Part shown: positions 26,171 to 33,800 of the stretch, in pieces
Layout of the letters: each line of letters opens with the position of its first letter
Numbering within the stretch: position 1 is the stretch's first letter
DNA from: Kordia algicida
GTDB lineage: Bacteria > Bacteroidota > Bacteroidia > Flavobacteriales > Flavobacteriaceae
NCBI RefSeq assembly: GCF_051013375.1
Contig: NZ_CP142125.1
DNA: 64,000 nt
Reading direction: 5' to 3' (one strand)
Position numbers and translations under genes: made by a program
Notes under the pieces: generated by a model
The model's database searches: none
What the model was told of the DNA's origin: nothing
The model's input: the letters and a program-made list of their open reading frames with translations, nothing else

Positions 26171-27157
26171 ATGAGTGAAGCACAATTAAAAAATACTGGA
26201 ACCGAACGTAGTCGAAGTTTAGAAGAAATTTTTGAACAACGCATCGCAAACGACGAAAAAATAGAACCAAAAGATTGGATGCCTGAAAAATACAGGAAAA
26301 CACACATTCGTCAAATATCACAGCACGCACACTCTGAAATCGTTGGAATGTTACCAGAAGGAAACTGGATTACCAGAGCACCTTCATTACGTAGAAAAGT
26401 AGCATTACTAGCCAAAGTACAAGACGAAGCTGGTCACGGATTATACCTTTACAGCGCATGTGAAACCTTAGGAATCTCTCGCGATGAATTGTATGACCAA
26501 TTACACTCTGGAAAAGCAAAATACTCAAGTATTTTCAACTATCCAACGGTAACTTGGGCAGACATGGGTGCTATTGGTTGGTTGGTAGATGGCGCAGCAA
26601 TCATCAACCAAGTACCATTATGTAACACTTCGTACGGACCGTATGCAAGAGCGATGATTCGTGTATGTAAAGAAGAAAGCTTTCACCAACGACAAGGATT
26701 CGAAATTATGATGTCACTTTGTAACGGAACGGAAGTACAAAAACAAATGGCGCAAGATGCATTAAACCGTTGGTGGTGGCCATCACTCATGATGCTAGGT
26801 CCAACAGACTCAGAATCTGTACACACAGAACAGTCTATGAAATGGAAACTAAAACGTAAAACCAACGACGAATTACGTCAGCAGTTTATCGATCAAACAG
26901 TTCCACAAGCAGATATCTTAGGACTTACCATTCCAGATCCAGACTTAAAATGGAATGAAGAAACAGGTCATTACGACTTTGGAGAAATTGATTGGGAAGA
27001 ATTTTGGCAAGTTGTCAAAGGTCACGGACCATGTAACAAAGAACGTATGAATGCACGAGTTGGAGCATGGGAACGCGGAACGTGGGTTCGTGATGCAGCA
27101 ATGGCATACGCCGAAAAGCAACAGGATAAAAAAGTAAATTCAGCGAAAGCGGTTTAA
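26171..27157 (+). CDS. paaA: phenylacetyl-CoA epoxidase catalytic subunit PaaA
   Basis: Diiron ferritin-like oxygenase subunit that forms the 1,2-epoxide of phenylacetyl-CoA together with PaaC. The protein has 328 residues. Conserved family blocks are visible: HSEIVGMLPEGNWITRAPSL near 53, QDEAGHGLYLYSACE near 86 (an iron-binding ExxH), and the second ligand set in CKEESFHQRQGFE near 168. The N-terminus (residues about 11-16, TERSRS) is encoded by a stretch resembling the local REP repeat. paaB follows after 99 bp. Confidence 0.97.
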   Translation: MSEAQLKNTGTERSRSLEEIFEQRIANDEKIEPKDWMPEKYRKTHIRQISQHAHSEIVGMLPEGNWITRAPSLRRKVALLAKVQDEAGHGLYLYSACETLGISRDELYDQLHSGKAKYSSIFNYPTVTWADMGAIGWLVDGAAIINQVPLCNTSYGPYARAMIRVCKEESFHQRQGFEIMMSLCNGTEVQKQMAQDALNRWWWPSLMMLGPTDSESVHTEQSMKWKLKRKTNDELRQQFIDQTVPQADILGLTIPDPDLKWNEETGHYDFGEIDWEEFWQVVKGHGPCNKERMNARVGAWERGTWVRDAAMAYAEKQQDKKVNSAKAV

Positions 27158-27175
27158 CAATAATAAAATCTGTCA

Positions 27176-27195
27176 TGTCGAGCGCAGTCGAGACA
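27176..27195. repeat. REP-like repeat TGTCGAGCGCAGTCGAGACA
   Basis: GAGCGCAGTCGA core with TGTC/GACA arms, in the paaA-paaB gap. Confidence 0.7.
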
Positions 27196-27234
27196 CAAAC
27201 AGATGTTAAAAATTTGAATACTAACTAAAAGTTA

Positions 27235-27248
27235 CCCACTTTCGTGGG
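27235..27248. repeat. TTTC-loop hairpin before paaB
   Basis: CCCAC-TTTC-GTGGG. The 3' arm ends 8 nt before the paaB ATG (spacer CAATAAAT). Relative to the other copies, the stem has compensating base changes. Confidence 0.75.
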
Positions 27249-27256
27249 CAATAAAT

Positions 27257-27541
27257 ATGGAAAAAAACTGGCCTCTTTGGGAAATATTCGTAAGAAGTAA
27301 AAACGGATTAGAACACAGACACTTCGGAAGTCTACACGCAGCAGATGCAGAAATGGCATTGGAAAATGCAAGAGATGTATACACGCGCAGAAGTGAAGGT
27401 GTAAGCATTTGGGTGGTAGAATCTAAAAACATCACAGCATCCAATCCTGAGAACAACGGAGAATTATTTGAACCAGCACAAGACAAAATATATCGTCATC
27501 CAACGTTTTATACCTTACCTGATGAAATAAAGCATATGTGA
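27257..27541 (+). CDS. paaB: phenylacetyl-CoA epoxidase subunit PaaB
   Basis: Small bridging subunit of the PaaABCE complex, 94 residues. The family core WPLWEIFVRSKNGLEHRHFG is at about 5-24, followed by ALENARDVYTRRSEGVSIWVV. The length is normal. The ATG directly follows the hairpin at 27235-27248, whose G-rich 3' arm sits where a Shine-Dalgarno sequence would be. Confidence 0.96.
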   Translation: MEKNWPLWEIFVRSKNGLEHRHFGSLHAADAEMALENARDVYTRRSEGVSIWVVESKNITASNPENNGELFEPAQDKIYRHPTFYTLPDEIKHM

Positions 27542-27583
27542 TACGTAGTGTCATTCCTGCGTAGGCAAGAATCAACATTCGTA

Positions 27584-27603
27584 CACTGAGCGGAGTCGAA
27601 GTG
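27584..27603. repeat. REP-like repeat CACTGAGCGGAGTCGAAGTG
   Basis: Same 20 bases as at 25974-25993; arms extend to GTACACT / AGTGTAC (27581-27606). Preceded at about 27551 by a remnant of the ATTCCTGCGTAGGCA-type dispersed repeat. Confidence 0.75.
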
Positions 27604-27629
27604 TACTTTGAAGTTTAACAACAAAAAGA

Positions 27630-27647
27630 TTCCCGTTTTCACGGGAA
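27630..27647. repeat. TTTC-loop hairpin before paaC
   Basis: TTCCCGT-TTTC-ACGGGAA, a perfect seven-pair stem. GGG ends 8 nt before the paaC ATG (spacer AAATAAAT). Confidence 0.8.
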
Positions 27648-27653
27648 ATAAAT

Positions 27654-28406
27654 ATGAAAACAAACCTATACAACTACATACTCGAACTAGCAGACAATTG
27701 CTTAATTGCAGGTCAGCGATTAGGAGAATTATGTGGTCACGGACCAAGTTTGGAAACAGACATTGCATGTACAAATATTTCTTTGGATTTATTTGGACAA
27801 ACACGTAGTTACTTTCAATACGCAGCAGACATCAAAGGTGGTGATGCTTCAGAAGATAGCATTGCATTCCTGCGTTACGAACGTCAATACAAAAATGTAT
27901 TATTAGTAGAACAGCCAAATCGTGACTTTGCATACACAATTGCAAGACAATATCTATTTGATGTATTTCACTTGTTATTGCTAGAAAAATTACAATTCAG
28001 TCAAGATATGATTTTAAGTGCTATTGCAAAAAAGTCTATCAAAGAAGCATCATATCACGTTCGTTTTACGGGAGATTGGATCAAACGTCTAGGGGATGGA
28101 ACTGAGGAAAGTCATGCAAAAATGCAAGAAGCTATTGACGGACTTTGGACATACACCAACGAATTATTTGAAGTTACAGAAGAAGCAAAAATATTAGCTG
28201 AAGAAGGAATTGCGGTTAACGTTTCTACTTTAAAAGACTTGTATTATGAAAAAGTTTCAGCGTTGCTAACGGAAGCAACTTTAACAGTTCCTGAAAACAA
28301 ATACTTCCAAAAAGGAGGGAAATCTGGAATTCACACAGAACATATGGGATATTTACTAGCAGACATGCAATACATGCAAAGAGCTTATCCAAATATGAAA
28401 TGGTAA
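27654..28406 (+). CDS. paaC: phenylacetyl-CoA epoxidase subunit PaaC
   Basis: Structural ferritin-like partner of PaaA, needed for substrate binding. The protein has 250 residues. The family pattern is clear: LADNCLIAGQRLGELCGHGP near 11, FLRYERQYKNVLLVEQPNRDFAYTIARQ near 80, and KEASYHVRFTGDWIKRLGDGTEES near 127. The last codons (M K W stop) form one arm of a perfect 21-bp inverted repeat that runs into the intergenic space (28395-28440). Confidence 0.96.
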   Translation: MKTNLYNYILELADNCLIAGQRLGELCGHGPSLETDIACTNISLDLFGQTRSYFQYAADIKGGDASEDSIAFLRYERQYKNVLLVEQPNRDFAYTIARQYLFDVFHLLLLEKLQFSQDMILSAIAKKSIKEASYHVRFTGDWIKRLGDGTEESHAKMQEAIDGLWTYTNELFEVTEEAKILAEEGIAVNVSTLKDLYYEKVSALLTEATLTVPENKYFQKGGKSGIHTEHMGYLLADMQYMQRAYPNMKW

Positions 28407-28440
28407 TATTTCTGATTTCTCAGAAATATTACCATTTCAT
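28395..28440. repeat. perfect 21-bp inverted repeat across the paaC stop
   Basis: The left arm, 28395-28415, contains the last codons and stop of paaC. The right arm, 28420-28440, is its exact reverse complement; the loop is TTTC. No T run follows, so it is not a standard terminator. Confidence 0.9.
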
Positions 28441-28459
28441 CCTGAACTCGTTTCAGGAT
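28439..28459. repeat. dispersed hairpin ATCCTGAA...TTCAGGAT
   Basis: An eight-pair stem directly abutting the 21-bp inverted repeat. It resembles the common flavobacterial CATCCTGAACTTGTTTCAGGATCT repeat. A relative lies at 33884-33904. Confidence 0.7.
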
Positions 28460-28483
28460 CTCCCAAAAATCCGACACCAGTAA

Positions 28484-28984
28484 ATGATCGCAACAAATCA
28501 ACACATAGAGGAAGAATTAATCCCGATTCTTGAAAAAGTATCAGATCCTGAAATTCCGGTACTTTCTATCATGGATATGGGCGTTGTGCGTTCAGCAATA
28601 ATTGTCAATGGAATCGTTGAGGTAAGCATTACACCAACATATTCAGGCTGTCCTGCAATGGATGTTATTGGTGATGACATTGCAAAAGCATTAAAAGAAC
28701 ACGGGTATGAATCCAAAGTAAAATTAATCTTAGTTCCTGCATGGACAACCGATTGGATTACGGAGCGCGGACGAAAAGCGTTACGCGAATACGGAATTGC
28801 ACCACCGTTAACTCCTGATGCAGACAAAGATGCGTTATTGGGCGATAAACGAATTGTAAAATGCACCAATTGCGGTTCAACCAACACAAAATTAGTCAGT
28901 CAGTTTGGTTCTACAGCGTGTAAAGCACTATTCAAGTGTGAAGACTGTTTAGAACCGTTTGATTACTTCAAATGCCTTAAATAA
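28484..28984 (+). CDS. paaD: PaaD, iron-sulfur maturation protein of the epoxidase
   Basis: MIP18-family protein of 166 residues needed for a functional PaaABCE complex, probably through Fe-S or diiron cofactor assembly. The MIP18 domain is at about 5-95 (VSDPEIPVLSIMDMGVVR, TYSGCPAMDVI). The C-terminal zinc-ribbon-like region has CTNCGSTNTKL near 127 and CEDC near 152. The order paaA-B-C-D is the canonical one. Confidence 0.93.
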   Translation: MIATNQHIEEELIPILEKVSDPEIPVLSIMDMGVVRSAIIVNGIVEVSITPTYSGCPAMDVIGDDIAKALKEHGYESKVKLILVPAWTTDWITERGRKALREYGIAPPLTPDADKDALLGDKRIVKCTNCGSTNTKLVSQFGSTACKALFKCEDCLEPFDYFKCLK

Positions 28985-29086
28985 ATAATAAACCACAAAA
29001 TTTTAAATAATAAATGTAAACCTGATAATTTGTTATGACCTAAACTTTTACATTTAGACTTTATTATTTTATATTTTACATTACAT

Positions 29087-29872
29087 ATGAGTAACCAATC
29101 AATCAAAATAACCATTCAAAACAATGTAGCGTACGTAACGCTCAATCGTCCTGAAGTATTCAACAGTTTCAATCGTGAAATGGCTTTGCGCTTACAAGAC
29201 ACATTAGATCAATGTGAACAAAATGACGAAATCCGTGCGATCGTCCTAACTGGAGAAGGAAAAGCATTCTGTGCCGGACAAGACTTAAAAGAAGTGACAC
29301 ATCCAGAACTCAATCCTGGATTCAAAAAAATACTTGAAGAACATTACAATCCAATCATTCAGCGAATTCGAAACATTGAAAAACCAATTGTTGGAGCAAT
29401 AAATGGAGTTGCCGCAGGAGCAGGAGCAAACATCGCTCTAGCCTGTGACATTGTAGTAGCGCACGAAAAAGTAAGTTTCATTCAAGCATTTAGTAAAATC
29501 GGATTAATTCCAGACAGCGCAGGAACGTTCTTCTTACCACGACTCATCGGCTTCCAAAAAGCATCTGCTTTGATGATGTTGGGTGATAGAATAAGTGCTG
29601 TAGAAGCAGAGCGTTTAGGAATGCTTTACAAAGTATTACCATTAGAAACCTTCAAAGAAGAAGTGACAGCTTTAGCTGAAAAATTAGCAAAAATGCCAAC
29701 AAAAGCATTGGGATTAACCAAAAAAGTATTAAACCAATCACTCACAAACGATTTAGAATCACAATTAGCTCTAGAATCAAAACACCAAATAGAAGCAAGT
29801 GAATCAGAAGATTATCGTGAAGGTGTAGCTTCATTTGTTGAAAAACGAACACCAAATTTTAAAGGGAAATAA
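29087..29872 (+). CDS. paaG: 2-(1,2-epoxy-1,2-dihydrophenyl)acetyl-CoA isomerase PaaG
   Basis: Crotonase-fold enzyme of 261 residues that turns the ring epoxide into the oxepin. Visible motifs: TGEGKAFCAGQDLKE (oxyanion-hole strand, about 56-70), INGVAAGAGANIALACDI (second oxyanion loop, about 105-122), and SKIGLIPDSAGTFFLPR with the catalytic Asp. These match PaaG rather than PaaF. A four-helix-bundle element is inserted directly behind the stop. Confidence 0.93.
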   Translation: MSNQSIKITIQNNVAYVTLNRPEVFNSFNREMALRLQDTLDQCEQNDEIRAIVLTGEGKAFCAGQDLKEVTHPELNPGFKKILEEHYNPIIQRIRNIEKPIVGAINGVAAGAGANIALACDIVVAHEKVSFIQAFSKIGLIPDSAGTFFLPRLIGFQKASALMMLGDRISAVEAERLGMLYKVLPLETFKEEVTALAEKLAKMPTKALGLTKKVLNQSLTNDLESQLALESKHQIEASESEDYREGVASFVEKRTPNFKGK

Positions 29873-29877
29873 TTTTT

Positions 29878-30359
29878 GAATGTCAAATATTGAATAATTA
29901 ATACTGAATGTAAAAGTGAAAAATATAAAGTATGATATAGAACATCGTTTAATTCAATTTTCTATTGATATTATAAAGCTATGTCAAAAAACAAATAAAA
30001 ACTTTGCATCAGAACATTTAATAAAACAAATTATTCGACCTTCAACATCTTCGGCTTTAAACTATGGAGAAGCACAAAGTGCTGAATCTACAAGAGACTT
30101 TCAACATAAGATGAAAATATGTCTGAAAGAATTAAGAGAAACATCAGTAAATTTAAAAATTCAAAAAGTAATACAAAATATTTCTGACACACTAGCATTA
30201 GAGCGATTGATAAAAGAAAATAATGAACTCATAGCAATCTTTGTTTCTAGTATTAGAACATCAAAAAGTAAAAATAATAAAGTATAAATATCGAATCAAT
30301 AAAGTGAATTAGAAGCTCAACTTCATCATTCAATATTTCATATTCGACATTCAATATTC
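29878..30359. mobile_element. IVS-like element 1: four-helix ORF within inverted flanks
   Basis: The left flank (29878-29910, GAATGTCAAATATTGAAT...) and right flank (30327-30359) are imperfect reverse complements: the right flank read backwards gives GAATGTCGAATAT...TATTGAATG. They enclose the four-helix-bundle ORF at 29916-30287. The arrangement resembles intervening sequences of 23S rRNA genes, but here it sits between paaG and paaH. Confidence 0.6.
29916..30287 (+). CDS. four-helix-bundle protein (S23/IVP family)
   Basis: Protein of 123 residues with a GTG start, the only start that keeps the family N-terminus KNIKYDIEHRLIQF. Four helices with the family signatures HLIKQIIRPSTSSALNYGEAQ near 43 and KMKICLKELRETSVNL near 66. 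The family is known from intervening sequences in 23S rRNA genes and as the Avd accessory protein of diversity-generating retroelements, where it binds nucleic acid. It is not a phenylacetate enzyme. It lies inside inverted flanking repeats. Confidence 0.85.
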   Translation: MKNIKYDIEHRLIQFSIDIIKLCQKTNKNFASEHLIKQIIRPSTSSALNYGEAQSAESTRDFQHKMKICLKELRETSVNLKIQKVIQNISDTLALERLIKENNELIAIFVSSIRTSKSKNNKV

Positions 30360-30463
30360 AAAAAATTTGGAATTAGATTAAGATTAATAAAAAAACATGA
30401 ATTCGGAATTATAAAAGTTTAATACGTCAGCATTTAACATTTATAATTTAACATTTATAATTT

Positions 30464-31660
30464 ATGATTAAAAACGTAGGAATAATAGGTTCAGGAACCA
30501 TGGGAAGCGGAATTGCGCAAGTTGCAGCAACTGCAGGATGCATGGTAAAACTATACGACACCAAACAAGCTGCTTTAGACAAAAGTAAAGCTGCTTTAGA
30601 AAAAATACTAAATCGTCTCATTCAAAAAGGACGTATTGACGAAGCTGAAAAAGAACGCATTCAAGGAAATATTTCCTATGTAAATACGCTTAAAGACTTA
30701 AGAGATTCTGACTTAACGATCGAAGCCATCATTGAAAACTTAGACATCAAGCAAAAAGTATTTTCAGAACTAGAAACATACGTAAGTGATGATGCAATTA
30801 TCGCTTCAAACACGTCATCACTCTCTATCGCTTCTATCGCTTCATCACTGCAAAAGCCAGAACGTTGTATTGGAATTCACTTCTTCAATCCAGCGCCATT
30901 AATGAAGTTGGTTGAGGTAATTCCTGCAATTCAAACTTCAAAAGAAGTATTAGAAAAAGCAACGCAAACTATTGCTGATTGGAAAAAAGTAGTCGCAGTC
31001 GCAAAAGACACACCAGGTTTTATCGTAAACCGAGTGGCGCGACCTTTCTATGGAGAATCCTTACGAATCTATGAAGAAGGTTTAGCAGACTTTGAAACGA
31101 TAGACAATGCGCTAAAAACATTGGGTAAATTCCGTATGGGACCATTTGAGCTAATGGATTTTATTGGAAACGATGTCAACTACACCGTAACAGAAACTGT
31201 ATTTACAGCGTTCTATTTCGATTCAAGATACAAACCATCATTTACACAAAAGCGTTTATCAGAAGCAGGCTACTTAGGTAGAAAAACAGGAAAAGGCTAC
31301 TATGATTATGATGAAAATGGAAAACGTGTCACGTTGAGCGCTGACATTGAGCGAAGTCAAAATACAGATTCTCATAACAGCGAATTATCACAACAAATCT
31401 TCAACCGCGTCTTAGTCATGCTCATCAACGAAGCAGCTGATGCGTTATTCCTAAACATCGCTTCCGCAGAAGATATCGACAATGCCATGACTAAAGGTGT
31501 CAACTATCCAAAAGGATTATTGGCTTGGGCAGATGAAAAAGGAATTGATTGGTGCGTAAAAACCTTAGACGATTTATACGATGAATACCACGAAGATCGA
31601 TATCGTTGTTCACCGTTATTACGAAAAATGAATCGTCAAAAAACAAAGTTTTTTAACTAG
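30464..31660 (+). CDS. paaH: 3-hydroxyacyl-CoA dehydrogenase PaaH
   Basis: NAD-dependent oxidation of 3-hydroxyadipyl-CoA to 3-oxoadipyl-CoA. The protein has 398 residues. The Rossmann start GIIGSGTMGSGIAQ is at about 6-19. IIASNTSSLSI and the catalytic His in GIHFFNPAPLMKLVE are near 140. The C-terminal dehydrogenase domain contains GNDVNYTVTE and MTKGVNYPKGLLAW. Around residues 288-300 (KRVTLSADIERSQ) the coding DNA looks like an in-frame copy of the local REP repeat. The stop codon lies in the left flank of element 2. Confidence 0.94.
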   Translation: MIKNVGIIGSGTMGSGIAQVAATAGCMVKLYDTKQAALDKSKAALEKILNRLIQKGRIDEAEKERIQGNISYVNTLKDLRDSDLTIEAIIENLDIKQKVFSELETYVSDDAIIASNTSSLSIASIASSLQKPERCIGIHFFNPAPLMKLVEVIPAIQTSKEVLEKATQTIADWKKVVAVAKDTPGFIVNRVARPFYGESLRIYEEGLADFETIDNALKTLGKFRMGPFELMDFIGNDVNYTVTETVFTAFYFDSRYKPSFTQKRLSEAGYLGRKTGKGYYDYDENGKRVTLSADIERSQNTDSHNSELSQQIFNRVLVMLINEAADALFLNIASAEDIDNAMTKGVNYPKGLLAWADEKGIDWCVKTLDDLYDEYHEDRYRCSPLLRKMNRQKTKFFN

Positions 31661-32082
31661 GGATTTGGTATTAGGGATTAGGTATGAGTCAAGTAAGTAA
31701 ATACAATTTTAAGTTTGAAAACCTACAGGTTTATCAAAAAGCGATGGATTTTGGTGAATTGATAAATACTATTGTTAGAAAATTTCCAAATCACGAATTA
31801 TATGCTCTATCATCTCAATTCAGAAGAGCTGCCGATTCTATTGCATTAAATATAGCTAAAGGTTATCTTGGTTCTGATGCGCAATTTGTAAAACATTTAA
31901 ATCACGCTATTTACAGCGCTAATGAATGCGTAAGTTGTAGTACAAAAGCAAGAAAGAGAAACTACATAAATTTTGAAGAAGACGAAGAAAACAGAAGATT
32001 ACTTTCTGAATTAACCAAAATGATGTCGTCTTTACGAAAAAGGATCAAAGAAAGAAACACTAATCCCTAATCCCCAAAAACC
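31658..32082. mobile_element. IVS-like element 2: four-helix ORF within inverted flanks
   Basis: Left flank 31658-31683 (TAGGGATTTGGTATTAGGGATTAGGT) and right flank 32059-32082 share ATTAGGGATTAG in inverted orientation. The enclosed ORF 31684-32070 starts and ends at or inside the flanks. The layout is the same as element 1, but the flank sequence is unrelated. Confidence 0.6.
31684..32070 (+). CDS. four-helix-bundle protein (S23/IVP family)
   Basis: Protein of 128 residues of the same family as 29916-30287 but from a different branch (FKFENLQVYQKAMDFGELINTIVRKFP near 10, SQFRRAADSIALNIAKG near 46). Its last codons (NTNP) are encoded by the right inverted flank, so the ORF has no sequence outside the element. 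It lies between paaH and paaI and probably rides on the paa transcript. Confidence 0.88.
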   Translation: MSQVSKYNFKFENLQVYQKAMDFGELINTIVRKFPNHELYALSSQFRRAADSIALNIAKGYLGSDAQFVKHLNHAIYSANECVSCSTKARKRNYINFEEDEENRRLLSELTKMMSSLRKRIKERNTNP

Positions 32083-32083
32083 A

Positions 32084-32497
32084 ATGCCTATAAGCGGAGA
32101 AAAAATACCAACCAAAATGCTAAGTCAAGATCCATTCAGTACATGGCTAGGCATCGAAATACTTGAATGTGAAATAGGAAGATGTAAAGTTGGATTAACA
32201 ATCAAAAAAGACATGCTCAACAGTATGGGAAAAGCGCATGGAGGTATTAGTTATTCGTTGGCAGATACCGCATTCGGATTTGCCGCAAATACGCATGGTA
32301 AATACGCAGTTTCTATTGAAACATCTATCAATCACATTGAAGCACTAGAAGAAGGCGATTTCATTACAGCAGAATCTGTCATCGAAAAAGTAAAAAACAA
32401 ACTTGGATTTAACATTGTAGAAGTTAAACGTGGAGACGAACTCATTGCATTATTCAAAGGTGTCGTATATCGAATGCAAAAAGACTGGGAAGAATAA
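32084..32497 (+). CDS. paaI: hydroxyphenylacetyl-CoA thioesterase PaaI
   Basis: Hotdog-fold thioesterase of 137 residues that releases CoA from dead-end phenylacetate intermediates. Family motifs: NSMGKAHGGISYSLADTAFGFAAN at about 46-69 with the HGG turn and catalytic Asp, then VSIETSINHIEAL. No signal peptide is seen. Its gene begins 13 bp after the four-helix ORF, so the start region is partly the inserted flank. Confidence 0.92.
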   Translation: MPISGEKIPTKMLSQDPFSTWLGIEILECEIGRCKVGLTIKKDMLNSMGKAHGGISYSLADTAFGFAANTHGKYAVSIETSINHIEALEEGDFITAESVIEKVKNKLGFNIVEVKRGDELIALFKGVVYRMQKDWEE

Positions 32498-32574
32498 GTA
32501 CGATTTACGATATTTGATTGTAGATTTTAGATAGAAACTTCAAAATCAACAATCGTCAATCAATAATCTTAAAT
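32498..32574. repeat. ORF-less inverted-flank pair after paaI
   Basis: GATTTACGATATTTGATTGT (from about 32502) is mirrored by CAATCGTCAATCAATAATC (about 32549-32567), an imperfect inverted repeat of the same style as the flanks of elements 1 and 2. There is no ORF between the arms. Confidence 0.5.
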
Positions 32575-32583
32575 ATAAAAGAC

Positions 32584-33795
32584 ATGGAATCATACATCAT
32601 AGACGGAGTCAGAACTCCCATAGGAAAATTCAAAGGATCACTAGCGACCAAACGTGTAGACGATTTAGGGGCATTAGTCATCAAAGAAGTAACAGATCGA
32701 AATCCAAACATTCCAAAAGATGCCTACGACGATGTCATCATCGGTTGTGCCAATCAAGCAGGAGAAGACAATCGTAACGTTGCGCGCATGTCTGGATTAT
32801 TGGCAGGATTGCCATACACAGTTCCTGGAGAAACCGTAAACAGACTCTGTAGTTCTGGATTATCAGCGATTATTCACGCCAATCGTGCCATCAAAGCAGG
32901 CGATGGCGACCTATTCATTGCTGGCGGAGTAGAAAACATGACACGCGGACCGTACGCCATTGCAAAACCTTCAAGCGCTTTTGGTACAGATGCCAAAATG
33001 TACGATACCAGTTTCGGATGGCGATTCATCAATCCGAAAATGCACGAAGCTTACGGAACGGACGGAATGGGCGTAACGGCAGAAAATCTCGTAGAAAAAT
33101 ACAACATCTCACGTGAAGATCAAGATGCATTCGCCTACAGAAGTCAAATGAAAGCAACCAAAGCACAAGAATCTGGACGATTAGCGAAAGAAATCGTTGC
33201 TGTCGAAATTCCGCAACGTAAAAAAGATCCAATCATCTTCAATCAAGATGAATTCATCAAACCAACCACAACGCCAGAAATCTTAGCAAAACTAAGAGCA
33301 GCATTCAAAAAAGAAGGCGGAAGTGTCACCGCAGGAAACGCTTCAGGTTTAAACGACGGTGCAGCAGCAACCATCATAGCTTCCGAAGCGGCTGTCAAAA
33401 AATACAATCTCAAACCAATGGCAAGAATCGTAAGTTCGGCAGTAGTGGGTGTGGAGCCAAGAATCATGGGAATCGGTCCTGTAAATGCTTCCAACAAAGC
33501 ACTCGAAAAAGCAGGATTAACCATGGACGATATGGACGTCATAGAACTCAACGAAGCCTTTGCAGCACAAAGTTTAGCCTGTATTCGCGAATGGGGATTG
33601 GCAGACGATGATGCACGAATCAATCCAAATGGTGGAGCAATCGCAATCGGTCATCCGCTCGGAGTTACGGGAACACGCATTGCCTATTCTGCGGCGTTAC
33701 AATTGCAAGAAACGGGCAAACGTTACGCACTCATTACCATGTGTATCGGTGTCGGACAAGGCTATGCGGCAATCATTGAAAATGTAAATAGTTAA
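32584..33795 (+). CDS. paaJ: 3-oxoadipyl-CoA/3-oxo-5,6-dehydrosuberyl-CoA thiolase PaaJ
   Basis: Thiolase of 403 residues that performs the two terminal cleavages of the pathway, giving acetyl-CoA and succinyl-CoA. The nucleophile is Cys89 in NRLCSSGLSA. GGVENMTRGPY, the GNASGLNDGAAA loop, the catalytic His in GGAIAIGHPLG and the second Cys in MCIGVGQG are all present. The context makes PaaJ more likely than a general acetyl-CoA acetyltransferase. Confidence 0.93.
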   Translation: MESYIIDGVRTPIGKFKGSLATKRVDDLGALVIKEVTDRNPNIPKDAYDDVIIGCANQAGEDNRNVARMSGLLAGLPYTVPGETVNRLCSSGLSAIIHANRAIKAGDGDLFIAGGVENMTRGPYAIAKPSSAFGTDAKMYDTSFGWRFINPKMHEAYGTDGMGVTAENLVEKYNISREDQDAFAYRSQMKATKAQESGRLAKEIVAVEIPQRKKDPIIFNQDEFIKPTTTPEILAKLRAAFKKEGGSVTAGNASGLNDGAAATIIASEAAVKKYNLKPMARIVSSAVVGVEPRIMGIGPVNASNKALEKAGLTMDDMDVIELNEAFAAQSLACIREWGLADDDARINPNGGAIAIGHPLGVTGTRIAYSAALQLQETGKRYALITMCIGVGQGYAAIIENVNS

Positions 33796-33800
33796 AATAA

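Noticed and set aside
26199..26225. REP insertion in the paaA N-terminus (GAACGTAGTCGAAG)
   Set aside because: The match to the REP core is short and imperfect and could be ordinary coding sequence. Noted in the gene entry but too weak for a separate claim.
28498..28887. 129-codon minus-strand ORF in paaD
   Set aside because: Shadow of the well-supported paaD frame, with no recognisable domain.
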